Part shown: positions 26,455 through 64,000 of the stretch, in pieces | Numbering within the stretch: position 1 is the stretch's first letter | Layout of the letters: the number at the start of each line of letters is the position of its first letter | Assembly: GCA_964019165.1 (NCBI GenBank) | Contig: OZ025273.1 | Location: 6,009,823-6,073,822 of the forward strand | Length of the DNA: 64,000 nt | Direction: 5' to 3' | Source: Mastigias papua | Taxonomy: Eukaryota > Cnidaria > Scyphozoa > Rhizostomeae > Mastigiidae | Position numbers and translations under genes: made by a program | Notes under the pieces: model-generated | Told to the model about the DNA's origin: nothing | Database searches by the model: none | The model's input: the letters and a program-made list of their open reading frames with translations, nothing else

Positions 26455-28335
26455 CTATCGCCCAATTGCAATCACTTCACTCATCTCTAAGACTATAGAG
26501 ACTATCATCACCAAACAACTGCTTGCCTTCCTTGAAACAAACAACCTTCTTTCTGATCACCAGTATGGCTTTCGATAAGCCAGATCTACTGGTAGCCTTG
26601 TAGCTTACGCTGTTCATACTTGGTCCTCTGCTCTAGAATCCTATGGTGATAGCAGAGAGATTTCTCTTGATATCTCCAAAGCCTTTGATCGTGTCTGGCC
26701 ATAGCCTTTTTTAACATACATTTACTGGGGGGGGGGGGGCGAACTCTCAAAAAGGGACGTGATACTAGGACAAAAAGCCTAATTTGAAATAAGGTTGACA
26801 CATGTGATATTTTGAAACAATGTTCATAAATATTAAGTTTTGATGTAAAAAAATTTGGAGATGAAATCTCTAGTTTTATAATTGTTACAATAACGCACTG
26901 TTCGCGTATTATACAGTTTCCTAATGTTGTGCAAAAATGTTATTGTGGTTCATTCTTTAGCCGATGAAACACGAAGGGTCCCATTCATTGCAACATGATA
27001 ACAGCAGTAGTTGCTTGACAACATAGCTGAGAACCTATGCAAAAAGGATATTTTTCTGGGGTCAAAAACCTCTTCACTCGGGGGGCAAAGTTGAGAACTG
27101 GGGGGCATTTGCCCCCCCAGTTTGTTTGTTAAAAAAGGCCCTGTGTCTGGCACAAAGGTCTCCTTGCTAAACTACCAATGTTTGGTCTGCACAACAACCT
27201 CATTAAATGGATTGCTAGCTTTCTTTCTAACAGATCAGTTGCAATTAGGGTCGATGGTTTCCTCTCCGAACCTCATTCTATCAACTCTGGTGTACCTCAG
27301 GGCTCTGTTATCTCGCCTGTTTTATTCATCCTCTACATAAATGACCTACTTTCCTCTACATCTTCCAGTATCTACTCTTTTGCCGATGATATTTATCTAA
27401 GTTCATCTTTTTCATCTAATTCACCAAATCTTTCCCACTCCAATATCTCATCCTATCGTAACACCTCAGCTTCACTTCTCACAAATGACTTGTCAACCAT
27501 AGAGATGTGGGGTAATGATAACCGTGTTAAGTTTAATCATGGAAAGACGACACAGGTTGTTATTTCATGTAAACATCATCAAGATTTCCCCCCCTGTATT
27601 CATGAGTGGCCATGAACTGGACATTTCGTCTTCTTTCACTCAGCTTGGTCTTTCAGTGTCATCCAATCTTTCTTGGAAAACCCACATCCACTCCACTGGT
27701 AAACACGCATCTCAGAAACTTGGCTTCCTTTCTAGAGCCCGTGGCTTTTTCTCTCCTTCTCAGCTACTGACTATACACAAATCTCAGATTCGTCCTTCTC
27801 TGGAGTACTGCTCCCATGTTTGGGGTGGTGCTCCCAGATCTTCTCTACATATTCTTGACAAAGTCCAGTCCAAACCCATTCGTCTCATAAATAATCCAAG
27901 TCTCACTAAATCTCTCCAATCTCTCTCTCATCGTCGTCTGGTTGCAGATCTGTCCATTTTCTATCGATATTTTCATGGACATTGCTCACTGTAAATCAAG
28001 AGTATTATTCCTGATCCCTTGAAGCATGTTCGACCCACAAGAAGCTCTAGTCAATCACACCCTTTCCAAGTCATACTATCCAATTCATGAACTCTTTCTC
28101 ACAAATCTTCTTTCATTCCAAGAACTTCTAAACTTTGGAATACCTTACCTTCCACTTCCTTTCCTGAATCCTACAACTTATCTTCCTTCAAATCTATCAC
28201 CAATACATCACCAAACTGGATCTCATTTACCTATCTAATTAACTTTCCTTTCTCTTTCTTCCTTTATCAGAGCTTTGTTATAGGCTCTATTGGCTTTTAC
28301 CAGAGTCCTGACATTACATACTAAAAAAAAGAAAT
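26455..28335 (+). pseudogene. LINE reverse transcriptase, interrupted by an insertion
   Basis: A non-LTR polymerase read in order: IETIITKQLLAFLETNNLLS, DHQYGFR, EISLDISKAFDRVW, then (after a 444-bp insertion) IKWIASFLSNRSVAIRVDGF, SGVPQGSVISPVLFILYIND, SFADDIYL (catalytic FADD), WKTHIHSTGKHASQKLGFLS and SLEYCSHVWGGAP. The C-terminal tail is RTSKLWNTLPSTSFPESYN. A stop follows GFR, and there are frameshifts near 27600 and after 27990. It resembles Jockey/RTE-type LINEs. The reading frame is contiguous either side of the insertion. Confidence 0.88.
26700..27143. mobile_element. hAT-like MITE inside the LINE, 8-bp TSD
   Basis: Flanked by the 8-bp target duplication TGTCTGGC (26692-26699 and 27144-27151). 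The termini are CATAGCCTTTTTTAACATAC and the inverse of CAGGGCCTTTTTTAACAAAC, each leading to a long G run (C run on the other side). 444 bp and non-coding. It splits the LINE reverse transcriptase between FDRVW and the next codon. Confidence 0.85.
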
Positions 28336-28339
28336 CGTA

Positions 28340-28730
28340 TTGCATTGAAAAAGCTTTAACTGTAGAATCTCTTCCACTCCCTCTGCATCTACAAAGAAGG
28401 GGGTGGACGAAAGACTGATGTCTATTTCAATGGCCCATATTCACTCATATTGTAGAAGCTTGTTACGGGCCAATGCAACAAGCATTGTGGGCTGCAATTG
28501 AGCTGCAGTCCGTAGTTTGAATCTGCTTATTGGGATACGCACAATGAAATGGGAACGCATATTGGTGATGTTGCCGACGTTCCCATGTTTCGGATGTCCC
28601 TGTAGACCTGGAAAGAGTAGACATGCGTTCATTTTCTGAGAATGTTCTCGATGGATTGCCTTGGTGTCCCCGACGGCTGGGAAGTGTCCACCAAAACCGT
28701 CAGTATAACGAATGAAGCATGTAAAGTGCG
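28340..28730. other. Intergenic, nothing recognised
   Basis: No supported coding or repeat feature. Confidence 0.35.
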
Positions 28731-28737
28731 TTGATAT

Positions 28738-29190
28738 TTGGACTTTTCAGCCGACAGTTCTAAACCAATCAGAACCACGAATCTGTGTTTTGTGCTTTGG
28801 ATTACCCTATTTGAAATAAGAAATGGATAGAAATTGATGTTGCCTTTGTCATTTGCGTTGAGCTAGATAGATCAATGAGAGTGCATTGGTCACTGGAATC
28901 CTACAGTGACGGGCCAATTCCACTTCATTGGAAAGTTTTCCCAAATTAATAGCATGCTGGTTGGAGCATGTGAAATGTATTGACTGATAGTCGGAACTGT
29001 CAATCAATACTTATCAACCAATGAGAACCACTAAGCTGTGTTTGCTGCTTCGAATTACTTTCTTAGAAATAAGAAATGGATGGAAGTGGGTGCTGTCTCT
29101 GTCAATTGCATTGAGATAGGATATAATCCCCATTCTGTGGACACATACCAATAGAAGAGAGACTAGTTCGGAAGAGCTATTTGGCAGTGA
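28738..29190 (+). repeat. Direct repeat, copy 1 (internally duplicated)
   Basis: Shares about 450 bp of collinear sequence with 33037-33490. Each copy also contains two versions of an inner unit with CTAAGCTGTGTTTGCTGCTT or its diverged form, AGAAATAAGAA(A/G)TGGATGGAAGTGGGTG, and AACCAATGAGAA. The spacing of about 4.3 kb and same orientation would suit LTRs, but no polyprotein is recognisable between them. Confidence 0.75.
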
Positions 29191-29199
29191 AAGAAAGTG

Positions 29200-32100
29200 C
29201 TCCTAAATATAAGAAGCATTGATGATTTTCTCAAGGTAAGTATATTGAAGTTGTCAGCAAATGCTTGAATGCAATGTTGGTATCGTTGAGTCACTCTACT
29301 CAAATGATATGTAGAAAAAAATACTAACTGTCATACCACCTTTGTTGAATAGTGGAGATTGACAATATCGCATGAAACCGTAGTTGATTAGGATCATTTG
29401 TATAGAATAGGACGGGAGTTGAAATTCAATCTGTATTATAGAAAAAAACAATTTTGTATTAATAAATTCCAAAGTTCAACAAGATGATTAAAGCCCAATT
29501 GATCTTGTGTATGAGAGTCCACATAGTTTAACTTGGTTTCCCTCGCGTAGTTCACAGCAGCCACCTGTTCCTTCGTTTCTACTCCTAGTGGTCAATTCTT
29601 TGCAGTACCAGGTCTTGTCTACCATTAATAATTAACATATTATACCTATATCTGTCAACTTAGTGACAGGGTATGTAAATCGATATTCGATAAAAAGTTT
29701 TGACAAGTCAAAACTAACTGTCCTACTATGAGCCAGAACATGCACATGAAACTGAAAATGAACCAGGCCATCACAACTTAATGATCTTAGGCGATGAGAG
29801 ATTTAGAAGAGACATGCAACACTTCCATTTCTCATTTATGTATTTTTCATGCAATATATCTCCACTCTGAGACACACCGTTCAAAAACGTTGTCAAGAAA
29901 ATATCGTCAAGTCAGCCTCAAATGTACGAGCGAGTAGTGCTGAAACATCTACCTTGCTGTATCAAGAAAGAATACCTTTCTATGATAGAAGAAAACTACC
30001 TCTGATATACTAATTTATAGAAGATATCTTTATTTCATTGTTCGAATGAAAATGCAAAATCTTCACCCACTTGATTCTTTTACGGGTATGATAATATTTA
30101 GAGGTGCGTATTGACCCTGAAATTAAGTAATCAGACAATAAACCCTTACATAAGAACTTTCATTTGTTAAGAAGCTACAGCCTGAAATTGCATATTTCTA
30201 TATTAATCAATTAGAACCTTTTCAGCTTGATATTCTAACTATGTTCTTATAAATGGGTTCATTCTCTATCCACTGAGAACTGAAGTCAGTCTGTTTGCCA
30301 TTCAACCCAATTCAATGATCCTCCAGAACCTTTGTAAACATAATTGTGATGGGCAACGCCTGCAGGGACAAGGTTGGTGTGAAATTTGCCAGGCCTGGAA
30401 TAAACAGATTTGGCTACAATTAAAGGATCACAGACTCTACGTGGCCGTAACACTTCAATGCTAAATTATCCCTTTTATGGCATTTGTTTAGGACCCTGTG
30501 TCAAGAACCTGCACCCTGGTTACAAGATGTGTCTCATCAAATAAGAACACAAACAGGCTCATTTCTAATTTTAGGTTTTTATGTACGGGTTTTTACTGTA
30601 TCACAACTTCACACGTTTGGGAAGATAAGGATGTCTTATCACTAGGCTGAAGTCCTTCAAAGTTGTGCTGTGGCTATACCATCAATGCTCAATGTCTTGA
30701 GAATGGTTTCAACTACTAATCAGTGCCAGATGAAATATGATTGGCATTAGAAAGAACTTCATAAACACTATGAAATACATGTTAAGTCAGTTCAACAGTT
30801 TTTCGCTAAATCTATTTCTCCAGAGGTCTCATCGTACTGGTAATGAGCCTTATTGTATTAGATAGTTTAAGGTTATACATGTGTTTTATCGTGTATTAGG
30901 TTTTGTAATAGAAGGCCCCTGAAAGTCAGTATTGCTGAAGGGCTACACTCCTTAAATATTTGAAATGATATGAAATATCTGTGCAGTACTGTAACGAAAA
31001 TAGCTTGTGGATATTCGTGTTAAGAAGATTTGAATGTAACTCTCAGTGTCAGTTGGGTGTGTCGTGATATTGGTTGTTAAGTTTGTGTCATGTGTTAGTT
31101 GCCAGACCTGCTGTGTTAGCGTCATAGCGTAGTACAAAAGAAGCAGTATACTATAAGCGAAGAGTTCGTCGATTGAATGAATAGAACTGGTCACAATAAG
31201 TTGTTGTGTTTCTTTAGGGGCTAGGCCCTCGGGCCTTGCCTCACAAATGCCTTTACATGTATCCATAACAAAGAACCCACGGACGTTACAGTACTTTTCG
31301 ACAACTTTTCATCTTTTGCTGAGTTGTTCCTCAAACAGGAATTGGCCTACATACCTTGTCCTTTGGTAAGGTCTATGTACCAAATAGGTACTCATCAACA
31401 CTTTTCTCTGCACAGCTTAACTGGTCTCGTCCTTTTCAACTCAGATTTGCTTCTATAATATGCAAAAAATTGTGACCAAATGCATGTATGGTGGAAATAA
31501 TAGTATTGCCAATTGGAAGTTGCTACGATATATGAAACAATCAGAAATATACATACGAGATTTCAATAGTCATAGCGTTCAAGGCATTGTCTTAGAAAAT
31601 ACTATGCAACAAAGGGACAACATAGCTAGATGAGAATGATCAAATGAATTTCTGTAGTTGTGAAGCATAGGCTGGTAAGGTGGTAGGTAAGTAACAGAGT
31701 AAGAAAGCATGGAAATGAACTGCAGTGACTTTAACTATGGTTTACAAAGCATAAACTACTGCTACATAAAACAATCCCCGGTCTGGTTATTACTTTATAC
31801 ATACGTAGTGAAGCGTAGTTTGACCTGCGTTTGTTGCTGTGTGTGTTTGTGTAGCGCCCCTAAAACACAGTCTTTGGAACCGCTTCAGCTACTTTAGCAA
31901 AATACTGTGCCATGAATAACTGTATTGCATTCAAACAGTTGTACTATTGCCATCTCCCTGTACTTTCAACTCAGTTCCATCATATATTTGACTTTCCACA
32001 TGACCACCATTATAACGCTATACTCCAACTTCACCTCCTATCACTACCCTTTTATAATGAAACAATTTGGCATGAAAAGCAGCATCGTGTAGCAGAAGCT

Positions 32101-33030
32101 CTCATGTTGGCCAGGCCAGAGTTTACCCTGTTTAATAGGTTCTATCATATGTTTGTCCTTCCAATTCACCATTATCAGTCATATCACCATATCTACCTCA
32201 TAACACCTCACACTAATTTTACAATCACTTTAGGTCATTCTTCTTGTCTGGTCTCTAGCTATCTATTTCCAGCTTTGCTTCTAATTCAATGCCCTATGAA
32301 AATATGCATGTTCTTTGCTCAGGATTCACGCTTCTCAGTCCAGTTTTCTAAATAAGTCTAGTGTATTTGATTTTGAGCGATTGTTCAGAATTACAGCATC
32401 TATGTCAACTATATTAGAAAATCAGACATTAATATGATCGTTATGGTACACGAGCATTCAAGCTCGCTGGATTAGTGATCATAGCATAGTAAATAGGAAA
32501 CGAAGTACAATACCGCGAATAAGAGTTGCAGATAAATTGAACTTGATAGGATGTCACTTCAAAGCAATTTATCCATTTGATCAATAGGAGAGCTTTGCCC
32601 GGTGGAATCCAAAAGTGAAGGGTCTTCTAGTCACTATAAGAGCTAAAGCGTATGAAATTCTGGTTGGGGTCATACATACATGTCGTCGACCATCTAGAGG
32701 ATGTATTTAACGTTTACTATTTCTGTTAATTTAAGATGAGTGAGTGGCAATGGGGACAGGGGCATAAAAAGGATGAAAACTACTAATCTTCTTTCTATCT
32801 ACTACATATTCTATCTAGGAAAAAGCGTCAACAGTAACTACTGCCTATAGTTTGTCTTCTCTCCACTATACATACATTATTTAGGTGAAATGGGGGGGGG
32901 GGGTTATCACAATTCAACGTCGTTCATCGCTAGAAATGGGGGAGAGCTTGTTGAGACAAAATTGCTTGATTAGAGGGAGCGAGGGGAAAAAATGGCCTAA
33001 ATATTGACGATGTCAAATATGTATGGTCCC
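29200..33030. other. Intergenic, mostly unrecognised
   Basis: Long stretch without a supported gene. A CR1/L2-like LINE 3' tail is likely at 30905-30960 (GAAGGCCCCTGAAAGT, then GCTGAAGGGCTACACTCC). A 147-codon plus frame at 31912-32355 is His/Tyr/Phe-rich, with no domain or splice context, and I do not call it. A G12 run lies near 32893. Confidence 0.4.
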
Positions 33031-33036
33031 ATAGTC

Positions 33037-33490
33037 GGGAAAACCAATCGATACTTATTAGCCAGTCAGAGTCGCTAAGCTGTGTTTGCTGCTTTGGAGT
33101 ACCTTCCTAGAAATAAGAAGTAGATGGAAGTGGGTGTTATTTTTGTCATTTGCGTTGGCTGAGATAGATAGATAGATAGATCAATGGAAGTGCATTGGGC
33201 GCTGGAATCCTACAGTGATGAACCAATTCCACTTCATTTGAAGGTGTGCCCAAACAGGTAGCATGGCAGGTAGAGCATGTGAAATGTATTGTTAGTCGGA
33301 ACTGTCAATCAAAACTTATCAACCAATGAGAATCACTAAGCTGTGTTTGCTGCTTCGAATTACGTTCTTAGAAATAAGAAATGGATGGAAGTGGGTGCTG
33401 TCTCTGTCAATTACATTGAGACATGGTATAGTCATCACTTTGTTGTCACATGCCAGTAAAGGAAAGGGTGGTTCGGAAGAGCAAATGCTA
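33037..33490 (+). repeat. Direct repeat, copy 2 (internally duplicated)
   Basis: Partner of 28738-29190 with the same internal duplication and a short (GATA)n expansion near 33165. Confidence 0.75.
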
Positions 33491-33654
33491 AAAATGAAAG
33501 AGAGCAATGCTAAAAATTTAGATCACATTGATGAAGGTGAAGGTAAGAATGGTGAAGTTGAATTGCATTGTAACTAAATTGTCGTGATAACTGTCAAAGC
33601 AAGTAAACAAGATTTAACTAGTGCAAAGGCGCATTACGGCAAATAACATGTACC

Positions 33655-34110
33655 ATGAATTTTGGACTTGTCTTTCTGAAATCCGATGAAAGGCATACAA
33701 TTTCAGGATTTCGCGATGCTGACTGGACTAGCACTTCTGGTCGAATCAGTATTCCTGGATATATTGCAAATGTGAATAGAACTGGGTCTTATATATATTG
33801 GAAAAGCAAGAAGCTGACAACTGTAGCCTTACCAACGTGTGAAGCCGTGTACATTGCAAGAAGTCATTAATTTGACCCACTATGCTATGACTTGTATACG
33901 TTGTCATCTAGTTTATATAGGTTTTGACAATCAAGAAACAATATTATTAGCCAAAAATCCTGTCATAAAGTAGAGCACTAAACAATGTGATGTGAAATAT
34001 TACTTAACAAGAGAAGAGGTCATAAATAGGAGAATCAAGTTCTATTATATCCAGTCCAGTACCATCACTGCAGACAAGTCATGACAAATTGAACTATTGA
34101 TCCATTTGAA
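33655..34110 (+). pseudogene. Second Ty1/copia RNase H remnant
   Basis: Encodes SGFRDADWTSTSGRISIPGY, then YIYWKSKKLTTVALPTCEAV and YIARS. This is the copia RNase H D-ADW, Ser-Thr-G and TCEAEY-type pattern. A shifted frame then reads CDVKYYLTREEVINRRIKFY, which matches the HxDVKYHF(I/L)RE tail. It is frameshifted and truncated, and a different copy from the one at 24640. Confidence 0.82.
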
Positions 34111-34582
34111 ACACCGTAGAAAGTAGGGATGGTGATAAACATTTGGAGCACGATTTTGTGAACAACTGTTATAATGCGTTAATTCCGTAATGAATTTGTG
34201 TTTATTGTATGGTTGTGTGCCATGTTACTTCAGTATTGCTGCATTGTATCTTCTTGCCTATTTTGTTATTGAAAGTATGCATTAGCTAGGCCCAAGCACG
34301 TGTAGCTCTATGACTGATTCTATAGCAAATACATCGAGAATGTTGACACATCCCAATGCACCCTGAGCAACCATGTAAACCCACAGATCACCAAAACATA
34401 TAAAAGAGCATTTAATTCTGTAAACTTTTTTCTTATTCATAAGATAAAGATTGCAGATGAAATGGAAAAAAGTTTGACTGATCTTTATGCCAATTTATGA
34501 CTGCTTTCTCTGGCTAGGTTGCATCTTTGCAAAGAGTCACAGAATCAAAGATTAGTGCTACAATTCCTATAAAGAAGGAGCT

Positions 34583-63307
<28,725 letters not shown>

Positions 63308-63309
63308 GC

Positions 63310-64000
63310 CAAAATGCAAAGGACTACAAACAGATTAAGTCGCTCTCAAATTGTAAGAGGGGCATAACGGGTCCTGAAAGACCTTTTTGCTGTTTTAAAA
63401 GACTTTATTGATCATTTCTAATTCAGTATTTTAGTTTTAATCGCAATGCGGGCAGAATTCGTTTATAATCTAATGCAAGTCCTCAGGACGGGTTTCTTAG
63501 AACACGTATGCAATTTTTCCTCCGATTTAACGAACTCCCGGTATAACGAACTATTTTCTGTTTCCTTCAAGAGTTATATCGAGACTCAACTGATAATATT
63601 TGAAAAAAGTATAGAATTTCCCGATAAAAGACCGACGAAGCATGTTTCAAAGGGGCTTCAAGCCCCCTCCCATACCACTTGCAACAGGTCTGATTATTAG
63701 CGATGGCCGATGCAAATACGGTTGATTGTGCACTAGTCAACTGGAAGCAAACTTACTAAACAGTTTGATAGCACGTTCGAGACAAGCAATGATGATCACT
63801 TACTATTGGTTATCAAGTTCATACCATTGTTGTATACCACGGTGACTCCCTATTAACCATAATCATAATTTCAATTAGTTGGTCATTTCTCTGCTAATCC
63901 TTGGTTTTGTTGCCCCTTCAAACACTATTTCTTGGGCCCTGGCCATTTCTTTCTATGATACGTGAAGAATTTTGTCAGATCATTCTAAGCAACTGCTATA
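63310..64000. other. 3' flank, nothing certain
   Basis: No gene recognised. Words such as CTCCCGGTATAACGAACT near 63533-63551 resemble decayed pogo-type ends. Confidence 0.35.

Noticed and set aside
31912..32355. A 147-codon plus-strand frame between the CHS genes
   Set aside because: Low-complexity His/Tyr/Phe composition, no domain, and no splice or repeat context that supports a gene. A transcript would change this view.

Overview
This is animal nuclear DNA from an AT-rich, intron-rich and repeat-laden genome. The genes suggest an early-branching invertebrate, most plausibly a cnidarian, but the phylum is an inference from gene and transposon types. The main content is two paralogous chitin synthase genes arranged head to head. 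CHS-A is on the minus strand: exons 1-7 run from 17330 down to 2284 and its 3' part lies beyond the window start. CHS-B is on the plus strand: exons 1-12 run from 34583 to 62048, with a probable terminal exon ending at 63307. Exon order, intron phases and most exon lengths match between the two (exons 4, 5 and 7 are 242, 165 and 203 nt in both), so they come from a duplication of an already intron-rich gene. Together they show the hallmarks of a type 2 metazoan chitin synthase: an N-terminal membrane block, CTTMY(R/H)E, FESHIF(I/L)DDGARGE, KRWSQVMYM, TDADVKF, CGRTRP, SPGCFS, EDRW, QRRRW, a membrane block after QRRRW, and SWGTRE.

Intron 5 of CHS-A is about 9.8 kb, against 1.7 kb in CHS-B. It holds two intact, uninterrupted rhodopsin-like GPCR genes on the opposite strand (5745-6755 and 8677-9765). 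They are tandem duplicates of each other and share unusual motifs (QR in place of DRY, CTCP in TM6, NPxLD in place of NPxxY, and no TM3/ECL2 disulfide cysteines).

The 17 kb between the two CHS starts (17331-34582) has no convincing host gene. It is filled with decayed mobile elements: two Ty1/copia remnants, LINE reverse transcriptase remnants, hAT-like, pogo-like and foldback elements, and a pair of internally duplicated direct repeats.

The introns of CHS-B are also heavily colonised. They contain long (TA)n, (AC)n, (GT)n and (GAT)n arrays, LINE fragments, hAT-like elements with clear target duplications, and a GIY-YIG Penelope-like element that is itself interrupted by a LINE tail. There is also a long foldback with a tRNA-like sequence at each end, and several hammerhead-ribozyme cores. 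The least expected structures are a palindromic 123-bp element whose two strands both carry a hammerhead core (37913-38035), the tRNA-ended foldback sitting inside (TA)n (38536-38990), and a dense cluster of CTGCGCAG palindromes (51540-51870).
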